From Viscum album (lineage: Eukaryota; Streptophyta; Magnoliopsida; Santalales; Viscaceae): DNA of 64,000 bases. The stretch lies in the NCBI GenBank assembly GCA_963277665.1, contig OY728123.1, forward strand, positions 630,538,915-630,602,914. Reading direction: 5' to 3'. The position numbers and the translations under genes are program-made. Under the pieces are notes generated by a model that saw only the letters and a program-made list of their open reading frames with translations, did no database searches and was not told the origin of the DNA. Below are positions 27,401-40,475 of the stretch, in pieces (the stretch's first letter is position 1; the number at the start of each line of letters is the position of its first letter).

Positions 27401-29849
27401 ATATTAAATTATAATAAAATAACATATCAATTAAAATACCTAAAAATAGAAAGTAATTAGAATATAATAAAGAATAGGTATGTAATACTATAACCCAATA
27501 GAATTTAGAGAAGTGTTTGTGTCATTTTAAACCTTATCCTTTTGATTTACTCCATGTTTAGTTATTTCTAACCATAAATGTGGTAACCACAATTCTAATC
27601 ATATTGGGTAAATAATATCATTATAAATTTAAAAATATACTCGAAAATGGAATATTTTTTATTTTTAACTATATTCTGTTCCCAATATTTAAAAAAATAT
27701 TATTATTAATTTTATATAATTAAATAATATGTTTTCTAATAAATTATAACTAATGTCAATTTTGACATTATTCATTAAAATTGACTTCAAATACAAAAAA
27801 AACAGAGTAAATTCGAATATAATTATTTTAAAACTCATTAATATATCATATATATATATAAATTTCATTAAATATATTTACACTTTAATATTATGTACAA
27901 ATTAATATTTTTAAAATCATTTCATTTATTTCATTGTTAATGAAAAAAAATATTGTTTGTGTATTTCACTGAAATTTAAGGTAATTATTTGAATTAAAAT
28001 AATAAAATAAAACATTATAGGGAAACTAATTTAATTTATATCAAAATATACATTTACATTCATTAATATATTTATTTTATCACTATGTTAAATCAAAAAA
28101 TATATTAAATACAATGAGAGTGACAGTTATTACCTATGTTTGTTTTAAATAATATATATGTCGTATCCATGGGCATGTATCCACTACATAATTGAAATTG
28201 AAGACTATTAAGATAATGGTGGAGTATTATTAACAAAATATTTTTTTGAAAAGGTTAGGCAAGGGTCATAACATTTTATTTTTATTTTAACTTTTATTTA
28301 ACAACATTAACTTTCACAGCGATGACGTGGATTTCTACTCTATGAGGGTTAATATAGTCACTATGAAATGTAAAATTTCTAATAAATGTATAATTAATTA
28401 CATTTTCAACCATATCTCATTAATTTTTCGTAGTTAAATATTTTTTAAAAAAATTATATCATTTAATGAGGTATTATTTAATATAAAATATTCATAATGT
28501 CAATTTTAATGAAAATTCATTATATTGACCATAATAGTCTCAAGATAACATTTATAATTCAAAAAATATATTTTATTAAATCCCTAAAAAATCACGTTAA
28601 TCTTGATAATTTTTTTATGACATTAATTATAAAAAATAATATATATTTTATGATTTTTAATATTATTTCCTTTATATTTCAATTAATAAAATAATTATTT
28701 CTATAGAGTTTTATGATCCTGAAAGGTAATTATTTTCTTCATTAAAAATTAAAATTAAATTACCATGATGTATATAAATAATTTAAATTTAAATTTAATA
28801 TTTATAGTCGAATGTAAATTTTTTAATAACCCATATTAAAAACATATAGTTAATAAAAATTTGTATATGATATCTTTTACGTTTCATGAAATAAAATATC
28901 ATAAATGTCATAATATCTTCGAAATAGGTACCAATAATTATAATTTCAACCCATGGATGATTATGGTCAATAATAAATCATACAATAATATTTTTTTCAT
29001 GTTTTATAGTTATTTTCTATTCCTTGTAATTTTTACACTTAAGTACCCAATTTACCTTTTTCTGGTAATAAGGATTGCCATGATTACTATTCATATTAAA
29101 AAAACAAAAGGGGATTACTTAATAACTTTTCACCTTATGAATCTAAATATGGATTCCATTTTTCAAAATTCAAGAAATAATTTTTTATAATTTAATTTAA
29201 AATTAAACTTGCAAAAATCAACATAAATATGTTTTTCGAAAAACTGCCTTTTTTACATATAAATTTTTTTATACTAATTCTATTATAAAATTCATTTAAA
29301 TAACAAAAATTAGACTATTTTTAAAATTATTTATATTATAAATGATTAAAACTAATTAAATACATTATGATACCTTTTAAAAACATTAAAATAAAATAAA
29401 ATTTTATTTAAAATCGATAATTTTTCACAATTCATAAAAAATTAATATTTTCAGAAAATAAAAAAAAATTACCATTAGAATATTTTTATATTATAACATA
29501 AAAAATGAAGATAATTTTATCAAATAAATTGATTAAGTCCCTTGAAATTTATAATATTTTTTATATATAATTTAATTAAAATCAATTTTTTTGAAGATAA
29601 TATGTTTTTGATGAATAAAATGATTTTACTAAAGATATAACCGAAATAATAATTAATTAATTTGAAAATTATCAAGAAGTATTAAAATTATAAATTTTTT
29701 AAAATATTATCCATTCCCTCTAATTTAATTGTTAGGTTAGAATTGTCATATATTATAATATAATATTTATTTTTTCTACTAATCTCGTTGTGGCATTTCT
29801 TGTACTCTATTGAACATAATGTTTCTTTTCAAAATATTAGGATATTATA
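24499..29849 (-). repeat. E2 3' LTR (element on minus strand), about 5.3 kb
   Basis: This is a direct repeat of 31,501-33,612 plus 57,741-60,600. Parallel landmarks are CCACTATACCCA-CTTTTCTT near 24,719 and 31,710, the TTCATGGAGATGGTAGG island near 26,577 and 33,382, GGGTGATTACTGCTT near 26,398 and 33,206, GTGATCGGTAAG near 27,169 and 58,069, and the shared end ATATTATA. It belongs to the same family as E1 but is more diverged. The inner end is placed by comparison with E1. The outer start (about 24,499, ATAACATCCC) is approximate, and I found no clear target duplication. No gene is seen in it. Confidence 0.65.
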
Positions 29850-31500
29850 TTCTCACCATATTTCATAAATTTCACACCAATAATTTGACGTTTTTATCAG
29901 TAATTTGGGTTTAACATTTCAAAATATCTTTATTGAAATTCCACATCAGAAAATGGTTCAATAAAACATCTCTTGAAACGAGAGAAACAGAAGTACATAG
30001 GTCATTTGAAATAACACCAACTAGGTTTCCATATAGGAATATATGTAAATTGTAGAGAAAAGTAACTATAATATTCTGATGGAGACTGATAGAAAATATG
30101 GTCATTATAAGTTTAACCACTAAAAATCTGTAAATATGTGATGTGTTAAAAGGTATCTGGTTTAATAGTTAGAAATGTACATGTATAAAATTTTTAGGAT
30201 ACATTTCATAATTTTGAGAAATTCATTTTCATTTTAAACTATGAATATAACGAAACATACTTACCTAAATAGAAGAGTTTCATCCTTTAATCAATTTCCA
30301 TAAAAACTCATCTTGTTCTCCAAATGATGAGTATTCAAGAAGAAATTTTTGCACATAAAGAACTAGAATTTAAATCTAATGAATCAAATCATACAAAAAA
30401 TATTAACAATAAATTTATCCTTTCGTAAAATGTTTTCCAAAAAACATATTTCTTTTATAGGATATTATAATTCTCCAAAAAATAAAAAACATTAAAATGA
30501 AGGAAACAATTTTAATCTCCAGGATTCAACATTAATACCCAAGGTTCAACTATGGGCATTGAACAAATAAATATCCTTAAAATTAATCAATAATATTATT
30601 AACATATATGTAAACCCAAAAATAAGATGGATTTGGTCATATATTCATCCAAGATAAATTTTAACATTTATCTCAAAATAACAGTAGATTCTCTTAATTC
30701 CACATACCAAAAAGTAATTTCCCTAATAATCCTCAAGATTCAATTAATATTTCCATAAATAAAACAAATCACCATTAATACATAATAAAATCATATATGT
30801 TTCCAATATATAAATCAATCCTTATTAATTTAATAAAATCGTCTTGTGTTCTATTTACCATAACCATAATGGGATCCCAAAATAGTGAAGATCTTCTGAA
30901 ATAACATTAATCACTTAAACTCCAAAAAAATTCTAATCCCACTGGAATTTATTATATGAATCATTTGTTAACAAAATCCACCTATTCATCATCCATAAAT
31001 ATTATTAATTGAAAATAATAAGTCATACTAACCAGGACATCAGGTAGTCCAGTGGAATGTGATTCACCCTTATCTGCCTTCGGTTATAGGTTCAATTCAT
31101 GTGGCTTTTCCAGATGAAATGGGGTGTCACATTGCTTGTAGTTTGTCTTCTTTTCAATAATTATATTAATGAAATCCTTATAAAATTTCTGAAATGTGAT
31201 AACCATAATAAAAAATAACCATAATATTTTAAAAATTATTGAAATGTTTGAATCAAAAAGGTTATCTCATACCCTTCATCTTGTATCTAAATATGTAATA
31301 ACCCATAATTACCTCAAAAGTAAATATATGAACAAATATTATTTGTGACCTTTAAATTTCATAACATAAAACATTAAAATGGGTGTGAAAGTATTTTAGC
31401 ATATAAACTTGTATACCTATTATGGAGTCTAAAATTCATAAATAACTTCACATTAAAAATACCTATATCCAAATTTATCTAAACCTCACTCTGTTACCAA
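29850..31500 (-). mobile_element. E2 internal domain (non-coding), with primer-binding site
   Basis: This interior of about 1.65 kb between the two E2 LTRs is homologous to the non-coding part of E1's interior. The gag zone of E1 (18.4-19.5 kb) has no counterpart, so E2 retains no recognisable protein-coding information. On the minus strand its right edge reads TTGGTAACAGAGTG (31,501 down to 31,488), close to the initiator-tRNA-Met site TGGTATCAGAGC. The polypurine tract at the left edge is mutated. E2 is therefore a non-autonomous large-LTR element, comparable to the LARD class. Confidence 0.6.
31035..31105 (+). other. tRNA-like segment inside E2
   Basis: It has an A-box-like TAGTCCAGTGG (31,045-31,055) and a B-box-like GGTTCAATTC (31,089-31,098), the latter a perfect match to the eukaryotic pol III B-box consensus GGTTCRANYC. 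It holds the same position as the 18,186-18,256 segment in E1. So this tRNA-like head was already in the common ancestor and is not an independent insertion. Confidence 0.55.
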
Positions 31501-33612
31501 TTGTAATTGTCCAAAATCTACACTTCTAGATCTGATGATAATGAAATAAAAATGAAAAATTTTGTCTAATTTCCTCTATAAAAAAATTAAAAAAATTTAT
31601 TTAAATATTGGATCACTTACAAACACATGTTTAGAGTTTTAGAGATGTGGACAAACCTTTAACAACTTGTGTTTATAGAAAACTATTTCATAAAGAAAAC
31701 ATTATCTCCCACTATACCCAACTTTTCTTACTTCACAATAGGTCATCAACATCACACATTTGATATCATTCTTGTAAAAAATCACATAACATCATTCCTC
31801 AAAACCTAGGAAAAAGAAACCTAAAAAAAGGGTGATCTCAGATGATCAGTAATGGAAAAATTGGAGGTGTCATAAAGTGATAATATGAAATCATATGATG
31901 TGTATATAGGTATGTCACCATGAATATAAAATTTAAATATAATACCCTATATAAAAAATATCAAAATCTTATGTCATGAAATAAAATAGGGATGTTCATA
32001 AGACATGAATAACAAAATAATCACAGAACATGAGCATTGAGAGAAAAACAAAAGACGAAGAATTCTAGAAAACACATAATCTTAGAGGGAGATATAGGTC
32101 CCACCAATCAAAATATTAAAGAAATATATATGTATTCTCTAAGAACATAATTCTTTCATAATAAACCTAAAATAACCATATAAAAAATGGATAGTACCCT
32201 TGAATAATAAATCATGTAAATCATATGTAACATCCAATAATTTTATCTTAAATGGAAAATGGGTTAGAAAGAACATTTTAAATAATCCTTGAAAAAAATA
32301 TCCATTCCACTTTGAAAAACACTTTTTAAACAATAAAACATATTTAATGCATTTTACATTCAAAATAACGATTAAAAATTATAACCAAATATTTGAAAAA
32401 CATTATAAATATATTTAAAATCATTTTACTTTAAAATGTTTAAAAGATCATTAAATACAAGTTTCAATAATTCTTAGAAAATATTGTTTTGAAGGAAAAC
32501 ATATTTAGTTATAAAGAGAGAATAATATTACATGAAATATATAATATCATTAAAATAATGAGACTCATGATACATAATGTCAAATGGAATTATATACTCC
32601 CTGTAAAAAAATCCATGTTCATAACATAACATCTTTCTTAAAGATGAAATATAGAGGAAACATTACCTTATTGATTTGAAAACATTTCAACAGTTTACCC
32701 AATGAAAAATAGATAACCAAATAGATATGTAAGTAATATTAAATTTAAGGATAAGGGTTGTATGATACATTTCTTTTTATTATATACACTATAGAAAAAT
32801 GAGTGGCAAATATGGTATATGTATCTCAAAAATAAAATGTAGACAACATATCCCCTAAATTATCATATGATTAAAGTGAGAATTAATCAGATTGATCAAT
32901 TATTTATATAAATCCAAACAAAAAATTTGAAATAAAATATATGATTAAAAAAATTCATTTCACACATTATCATTTCATTAAATAATCAATGGAATTGTAG
33001 TTTATCACAATGATTGTAAATTGAGTTAATAATTTCCTTACCTTCAGTCTTGACTTCCTATATATTAGTTCAAAGATCATATATAATAAATATATAGTTA
33101 TTATAATTTTATTACATAATAAAATATTTATCACACCTTTTATGTCTTATTTATAAAATATTATCAACCATTTGTTAATAATTTGAAATTAAAATCACTG
33201 TTGGGGGTGATTACTGCTTTATTTCCAAATATAATTTCAATTTAGTAGTCGTTTTCCTTAATAATTGATCTTAGTATCATTATTTATAGATTTTAATCAT
33301 GTTAAAACAAGATATATAATAATTATAGACATATTTATAATCAGTCATCGAAATAGGACACATATAAATTAATTGCATCGTTCATGGAGATGGTAGGTCA
33401 TATGTTCGCTTGAACAATATTTCCATTTTCTGATTGATGGAATGAAGGAATGTTAAATAAAAATTAATATTTAAATAATCATTATTATATTTTATATGTT
33501 ACCTATATATTCATAAACTTTTTCCTTATTATCATCCATGTTAAATATAGTGGAAAATTGAATCACATTGTATCATCGAGATGGTAGTCCGTATGTATGC
33601 ATGTGTGATATT
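31501..33612 (-). repeat. E2 5' LTR, left piece (split by copia)
   Basis: This is the first about 2.1 kb of E2's right LTR, homologous to about 24.5-26.8 kb. The alignment breaks at the ATCAT target duplication of the copia element. The left LTR reads ATATTATCTTTTTCTCAA there, and the right LTR reads ATATTATCAT, then the insertion, then TTTTTCAA from 57,741. That gives a direct view of the empty site. Confidence 0.65.
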
Positions 33613-33940
33613 ATCATTGTTGGAATCCTCATGCTTTAATCATGTTTTAATGATCACAAATCCTATTGTAGAGAATTAATCTCAATCTTAATTGACCATC
33701 GTGTTAATGCTCTCCAATATCAATAATAACTGCACATCATGTTTTAATAATAGCAAGTCTTTTTGATGTTAATTATTTGCTTTTTTATTTACAAGTATTA
33801 TGCTTGATCACCAATCTCACTTATATTATCAAGCCTTTATATTTATGATTCAAGTTCACTTACTCTCTACTAGTTAAGCTTAATCCATATTCTGCATATT
33901 ACTATCTATGTCTAAATACAGATATTTGTCTAAGCATAGA

Positions 33941-34215
33941 GACACCGTGATGTTTGACATAGTAAGACATACTGTGTACAAGACACAGTCACAGTCAGAC
34001 ATACATAATGAAGGACAAACTGTGACCCAGACACCATGAAGGACAAATCGTGAGACAGACACCGTGAAGGAGAAATTGTGACCCAGACACCGCGAAGGAC
34101 AAACCGTGACCTAGACACCGTGAAGGACATACCGTGACCCAGACACCGTGAAGGACAAACCGTGACCCAGACACTGTAAAGGACACAGTATGATCAAAAC
34201 ATCGTGAGCTAGACA
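33941..34215 (+). repeat. 28-bp minisatellite in copia 5' LTR
   Basis: GACACC starts recur at 34,030, 34,058, 34,086, 34,114, 34,142 and 34,170, exactly 28 bp apart, with degenerate units on both sides. Each unit is itself two 14-bp halves, each carrying CCGTGA (ACCGTGAAGGAC and AACCGTGACCC), so CCGTGA recurs about every 14 bp. The matching array in the 3' LTR has one more clear unit. Confidence 0.9.
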
Positions 34216-35054
34216 CCTTGACATGGAGACACATCGAATCACATACCGTGGAAAATATACCATGAAGAAGAAACTGTTTACATAATCATTGTGACACCAT
34301 TTCTTAACTTTTTGTCAATATTATTTAAATAATGCTAACGGCCATATTTGATGGTTTTAATGCAATTAATGATATTTAATGATAGATGTTGGCATGTGGG
34401 GAAACCATATCTCATACCAATGAAAAGGGAATATTTTCTACTTCCAGAACTGGTTGAATATAAGGAAGATTGAGCTATAGTACACGTACATGGGTCTGAA
34501 TATACAATGAGAAGAACTTACATATGCACGACAACTCAAGAAACCCAAACTGCACTGTGCTGAACTAGAAGAACAATCCTGATCACGAAGGAGAGATTGC
34601 AAGACTTTCAAAGAACTCTCATGAGAAAAGTCCAACACCTCTAAATAACACAAGAACATAAGCTAGACTACGAAACTCTATTTTTCATCGAAAAACCATA
34701 GAAGGACTAAGAAGCAGCTCTGCTGAATCTAACGAGTCCAGAGCTGCATTGCTAATCACTAGATCTTTTTAATCTCTTATCAATTCTCTCGAAGTGATTT
34801 GTTTATTTACTTTTGAGAAGTGTGGTGTACCTTGTATTTCTCACACACACTCTGTATCCTGTACTGAACTGGAGGATATCAAAATCCTCACTCCAAAACT
34901 CTTAACTCTTGTTTACCCACGTCAAATGTGGAAGAGGTCCTTTTGTGGCCTGGTCTTTTTTTGTTTCCCACGAATAACAGTAGTAGAGGTCCCTACATGG
35001 ACATGACATTTTTGTAAACTGTTGTTAACCCCGATCCAGGGTGTGGATCAAATT

Positions 35055-35062
35055 TATATAAA
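35055..35062 (+). promoter_or_regulatory. Candidate TATA box of the copia LTR
   Basis: TATATAAA lies about 0.4 kb before the LTR end, a plausible U3/R border for a 1.85-kb LTR. The equivalent site in the 3' LTR has a substitution (TATCTAAA). There is no transcript evidence. Confidence 0.35.
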
Positions 35063-35472
35063 TTTGAGAGGTCTAAGTCTTGGCTTGAGACTGAACCTCT
35101 TGTTATATCTATTGTGCATCTTTATTTTAAGTTTAAAGTATACTACATATATCTTTTATATTCTGCTGATGTTACTTTGAAATACAAAACCATTTTAAAT
35201 TTACCTTGATAGTTAAATTAGCAAGTGTTTACTCTTATTATAAATCTTTAGGTTAGATTCAAAAGACAGATTAATCTTGTGATTGAATTAAGTGAGACCT
35301 AATCAATATTTGAGAATCTAAGTGAACATTTACTATTTGTATAAATTCACTACATTTTAACATGTTTTATAAATTGGGGGATGTGAAATAGACAATATTT
35401 TAACAGAAATTTTAATTGGAACTCAATTCACCCCCCCCCCCCACCTCTTGAGTATCCACTCTAACCAACATT

Positions 35473-35484
35473 TGGTATCAGAGG
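35473..35484 (+). other. Copia primer-binding site
   Basis: TGGTATCAGAGG lies two bases inside the 5' LTR end. It differs only at the last base from TGGTATCAGAGC, the usual plant copia site complementary to initiator tRNA-Met. Confidence 0.9.
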
Positions 35485-35613
35485 TTTGTTTTTGTTAAAG
35501 GATTTTTGAAATACTCTATTTTTCAACTGTGATTTTAGTTGCATCTTTAAAGATCATAAATTTCTGTTAGTTCTAAATTTTATCTCTTTCAAACTATTCT
35601 CTAAAATCTAGTT

Positions 35614-37340
35614 ATGTATAATTGAATAAATGGTGTTTTTACTCACATTGCACCTTTCTTTAATGGTACAAACAATGCCCAGTGGAAACATAAAATGAAA
35701 ATTCATTTGGAAAGTATGGGTTTTATATTTGGACTGCTATAGAATCTTAATATAAAATTCCAGAAACTGAAAGAACAACGTGCGATAAACCTACAAAGAC
35801 TGCTTACAATAATAATTGTAAAGCCATGATTTCCCTGTACAGTACTCTAGGAGATGAGGAATTTAACATAATTTCTTCCTGTAAAACTGCTTATGAAATT
35901 TGGGATACTTTAGTTGTTTCTCATGAGGGAACAACCAATGTTAAAGAAATGAGATTAAATACTTATACTGTTAAATATGATAATTTTAAAATTAATACTG
36001 ATGAACCCATTTCTGATATGTATCTCAGGTTCAATGAGATAGTCAATACAATCAAATTCACATAGAAAGGTTGTTCCAGCAAAGGAACAATTTATGATGA
36101 TACTGAGATGTCTACCAGACCGATGGAGAGGCACATCTGTTTCAATCAGAGTCATGTGACATTGGAGCTCTATCTGTCAAAGATCTGATTGGTATGTTTA
36201 TGATGTATGAGGAAGAACTCAAGGTAAATAAAGAGGAAGATGATGAACCAAAAAGGAAATCATTGGCTTTTAAGACTACTGCTTCAAAGAGCAAGGAAAA
36301 AGAAAACGCTCAAATACAAACTGACAGTTCAATGAGTGAAAGTTCAGACTCTGATAGTGGTGTTGAAATGGCTCAAATAGCCAGGAGATTCAGGAATTTC
36401 TATAGGAAGAAGAAACTCTTCATAAAATCAAACTACAAAGGAAATTATGACATGAACGGTAATTGGAAAAAGTATTAGAAAAATCCTGATAATGAAGATG
36501 ATATACTTTTCTACGAGTGCAAAAGAAAAGGACACATTAAAGTAGACTTCCAAAAGCTAAAATTCCAGAAGAAATATGATTACAAAGAAAGTAAGTACAA
36601 GAAATCGATGAAGGATACATGGAGTGCTTATGAAGATAACACGAGTGAATATGAAAGGTCTAATTTTGAAAGAAATTGTGCCAACATGTGTTTTATGACC
36701 AACACATCCGAGGTAACCTTAGATACATCTGTTTTAAATTCATATTATTCTGGAGATGATGCAGAATCTGATTCTGATTCTGAAAACATGACTAGTGAGA
36801 AATTATTTGAATATTGTAATATGCTGGAAGATACATGCCATGAACGTAAGGATAAATACAATTCACTGAAGAAACAACTTTCTCTCACTACAACTGTTAA
36901 AAATGAACTTACTATTGAAAAAGAGAAAAATGCTCAACTATTAAAGGAAAACACTGAACTGAAAATTTCAAATGAGAAACTTAAAAAAGACATAGAGAAG
37001 TTCAAAAATATAAAGGATACAATAACCCAAATGCTATTAAAGCAAGTGGAACCAAAATACACTACTGGAATAGGATACAAACCTAGACAGAGACAGCTTA
37101 CTAAGAATAGATTTATTCATAAATCTGGATAGAATACAGCTAGTTCAAGTTCTGGAAATTCGTATGCTTCAACCAGTTATTCATATGGTTATAGATTAAA
37201 TAAAGTTTATCTTTAAAAATCTATTGATTATGTAAATTATATGAGACCCATAAGAGAAATATGTGTACCTAAATCTTTGATTTCTAACCTGTCTGTACCC
37301 AAGAAGATCTGGGTACCAAAATCATTTCCTATCTAAACCT
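35614..37340 (+). pseudogene. Copia gag (capsid/nucleocapsid), inactivated
   Basis: This encoded the particle-forming Gag polyprotein. The likely start is ATG 35,614, but a stop follows at codon 4. The start of the capsid domain is visible (APFFNGTN, W at about 35,681, HLESMG), followed by a 1-base frameshift near 35,720. Then come an open block (35,826-36,065; SLYSTLGDEEFN, IWDTLVVSHEG, FNEIVNTIK), another break, and a block from 36,194. The zinc knuckle around 36,505-36,550 has lost its outer cysteines: it reads FYEC...GH...DF where CYEC...GH...C is usual. A 174-codon open block (36,608-37,132) is acidic, then becomes a Lys/Glu-rich likely coiled coil, and ends in LLKQVEPKYTTGIGY, the gag C-end found in Sireviruses. 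Multiple stops and frameshifts exclude function. Confidence 0.85.
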
Positions 37341-40300
37341 ATTTTGTAGGAAACCTGCTTGAAGAGTTCCCACAAGAATACATGGTATTTGGACAGTGAA
37401 TGTTCAGGACATATGTCTGGGGATTACCCATGCTTCAAGAGCATAATAAATTTTGATGGAGGTTATGTCACCTTTGGTGATAATTCTAAAGGAAATATCA
37501 TTGGCCTAGACCAAATTGGTAACACTAAATCAGTTTTAATTTCTAAAGTTTTATTTGTTGATGGACTGAAATATAATTTATTAAGTATCTCTAAATTCTG
37601 TTATGATGGTTTTAATTTCATGTTTGAGAACGATTCTTGTAACGTTTTTAATTCTAAATTTTTTTAGTATTCTCTGCTTTAAGGAATGAAAATGTTTATG
37701 ATGTTGATTTAAATTCTTTACCAAAGCAAAATGTCACTTGTTTAAATGATTTTCATAAAGAATCTTGGTTATGGAATAGAAGATTAGGACACTGCAATAT
37801 ACACTCAATTAGGAAACTAACTTGGAAAAACATAGTTAGAGACTTACCGAAACATGAGATTCCAAATGAAAAAGTTTGTAATCCCTATCAAAGGGGAAAC
37901 CAACATAAAGTTTCTTTTAAATCAAAGAACAAAATTTCAACTTCTCAACCTCTTGAGTTGATTCACAAGGACCTGTTTGGACCATCTAGAGCTTCTATCA
38001 TAAATGGGAAGCACTATGTCTATGTATTAGTAGATGACATTTCTAGATATATATGGTTATACTTCTTAGCTCACAAAAGTGAAGCTTGTTCTTATTTTGT
38101 TAAATAATCCAAGTCTATAGAAAACCTTAGTTGAATTAAGATTAAGACTCTAAGAAGTGATCATGGCCGTGAGTTTGAAAATCCTGAATTTGAATCATAT
38201 TTCTCACACAATGGCTATAATCATAACTTTTCTGCTCCTAGGACGCCTTAACAGAATGGTGTAGTAGAAAGAAGAAATAGAACCCTTCAAGAAATATAAT
38301 GAACTATGCTTAATGAGTATGACCTGCCTATTTATTTTTGGGCTAAATATGTAAATACAACTTGTTATATCAATAATAGAGTCTTTATTATACATGTTCT
38401 TAAGAATACACCTTATGAACTTTAGAACAATATAAAATCTAATGTCAATTACTTTAGACTCTTTGGTTAAAAAATTCTTTATTCTTAATACTAAGGATAA
38501 TCTTGATAAGTTTTCTTCTAAGAGTGATGAAAGAATTATTCTTGGATATTTTATAACCAACAAAGCCTATAGAGTTTTCAATAAGAGAACCAACTGGGTG
38601 GAAGAATATGTTCACATCAAATTTGATGAAACTGATCCACCTGAGTCTAAAACCTTTCTTGAAAGTATTTAAGAAGATTTATATGTTATGGACCTTAATG
38701 AAAAATCTAAAGAACCTTCTATAAAGACATCCAGTTATGGACATATTCAAGAATCTACTCCAAATGAGCCCAAACCTATATATGATCCTGATATTTCTAG
38801 TCCTACCTTTACTAGATCAACTATAATTCTAAAGAATCATCCTTTAGATGTTGTTGTAGGAAATCTGGATAGGGGGACATAGACTAGAGCTTCTCTTAGA
38901 AATCATGTTGAACATCAAGCCTTCTTGTCACATCTTGAACCTAAAAACATTGATGATGCTATCAATGATGAATTTTAGGTGATTGACATGCAATAAGATC
39001 TCAATCAATTTTCAAGGAATAATGTTTGGAATCTTGTTGAAAGACCTAAGGACACTTTCTCCATAGGCACTAAATGGGTGTTTAGAAATAAAGTAGACAA
39101 ATCTGGAAACATAGTTAGAAATAAATGTAGGCTAGTTGCACAAGGCTACAGTCAAGAAGAAGGAATTGACTATGAGGAGACTTTTTCTCCTGTAGCCAGA
39201 TTAGAATCTATTAGGATTTTACTTTCTTATTCTGCACATCTAAATTTAAAACTATATCAAATGGATGTTAAGAGTGCTTTCTTAAATTGATATATTGCTG
39301 AGGATGTTTTTGTTGAACAACCACCTAGATTTACAAACCCTCATTTTCCATACAATATTTTTAAATTATCAAAAGGATTATATGGTTTAATGGAAGCTCC
39401 AAGAGCTTGGTATGATAGGTTAAGTACTTTTCTAATTTCCAATGGTTTTAAAAAATGTATAGTTGATCTTACTCATTTTATAAAATGAATGTCTAATGAT
39501 GTTTTAGTTGTACAAATTTATGTAGATGATATTATTTTTGGATCTTCAAAAAATACATTGTGTACTGATTTTTCTAAAATGATGCAAAATGAATTTGAAA
39601 TGAGTTTAATGGGTGAATTCAAATTTTTCCTTGGATTTCAAATCTTCCAAAATAATGATGGAATTATTTTAACTCAATGTAAATATACTAGAGATCTTTT
39701 GAAATGTTTTGTACTGGATATCACAAAAAGTAGTGACACTCCCATGAGTACCACCTGTAAGTTGGATCTTGATGTAGATGGTAAATCTGTTAATCAAACC
39801 ACTTAGAGAGGAATGATTGGAAGTCTACTCTACCTAACTGCTAGTCGTTCTGATATTATATTTAGTGTGTGTATGTGTGCTCATTTTCAAGAAAACCCTA
39901 AATAGTCACATTTAAATTCTGTAAAGATAATTTTTAAATACCTCAAGCATACTCCGAATTTAGGATTGTTCTATCCCAAAGGATAATCATTTAAATTAGT
40001 TAGTTATTATGATGCTGATTTTTCTGGATGTAAGTTAGATAGAAAAAGCACCTCTGAAACATGTCACCTTCTAGGAAAGTCACTAGTATCATGGTGTAGT
40101 AAGAAACAAAATTTTGTTGCATTATCTACTGCATAAGCAGAATACATAGCTACTGGAAGTTGTCGTGCACAAATTTTTTGGATGAAACACACATTACTAG
40201 ACTATGGATATCAATTCAGACATGTCCCAACAAATTGTGATAACACAAGTGCTATTAATATTTCTAAGAATACTATTTGACATTCTAGTACAAAAAATAT

Positions 40301-40475
40301 TGATGTAAGACATCACTTTTTGAGGGATCATTATCAAAAAGGTGATATCACTTTGGAATTCATTTGTACTGAATATCAACTTGCTGATATATTCACTAAA
40401 CTATTAAATTATGAGAAATTAGACTACATTATACATGATCTTGGCATGATTAATCATAAACAGATATCTAACTGA
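37341..40475 (+). pseudogene. Copia pol (protease-integrase-RT-RNase H), inactivated
   Basis: The domain order PR-INT-RT-RH is that of Ty1/copia. Protease: TWYLDSECSGHMSGD near 37,380; the catalytic DSG triplet reads DSE. Integrase: the zinc-binding zone is present but a CxxC cysteine is Tyr (VCNPYQRG). The catalytic acid positions are recognisable at HKDLFGP, RSDHGREF and [47 protein letters not shown], then the intact active-site motif YVDDIIFG near 39,525, and EMSLMGEFKFFLG. RNase H: YYDADFSG, ALSTA-stop-AEYIA, RHHFLRDH; the frame ends at TGA 40,473. At least a dozen in-frame stops lie in conserved places, so it makes no polyprotein. The ancient copy at 1.1-5.5 kb shares motif order and spacing. 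Confidence 0.92.

Larger units (their letters stand above)
33618..35470 (+). repeat. Copia 5' LTR, 1,853 bp
   Basis: It begins TGTTGGAATCC and ends CTAACCAACA directly before the primer-binding site. It contains a 28-bp minisatellite (about 34,030-34,197) and a TATATAAA at 35,055-35,062 that is the best TATA-box candidate for the genomic transcript. Near the 3' end it has a run of twelve Cs followed by ACCTCTTGAG. The 3' LTR has TATCTAAA in place of the TATATAAA. Short open frames within it recur, altered, in the other LTR and have no protein signature; I treat them as non-coding. Confidence 0.92.

Noticed and set aside
28861..29190. 109-codon plus-strand frame rich in Phe/Ile/Tyr/Met
   Set aside because: Inside the E2 LTR, AT-driven composition, disrupted in the other LTR copy (about 59.6-59.9 kb).
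33880..34234. Several overlapping open frames on the minus strand rich in Ser/Cys/Leu/His
   Set aside because: Produced by the 28-bp minisatellite, which is open in several frames; the same happens at 44,418-44,724.
34794..35006. 70-codon open frame with a similar 74-codon frame at 45,333-45,557
   Set aside because: Both lie in the same place of the two copia LTRs. The similarity is just LTR homology; the ends differ by frame changes and there is no protein motif.
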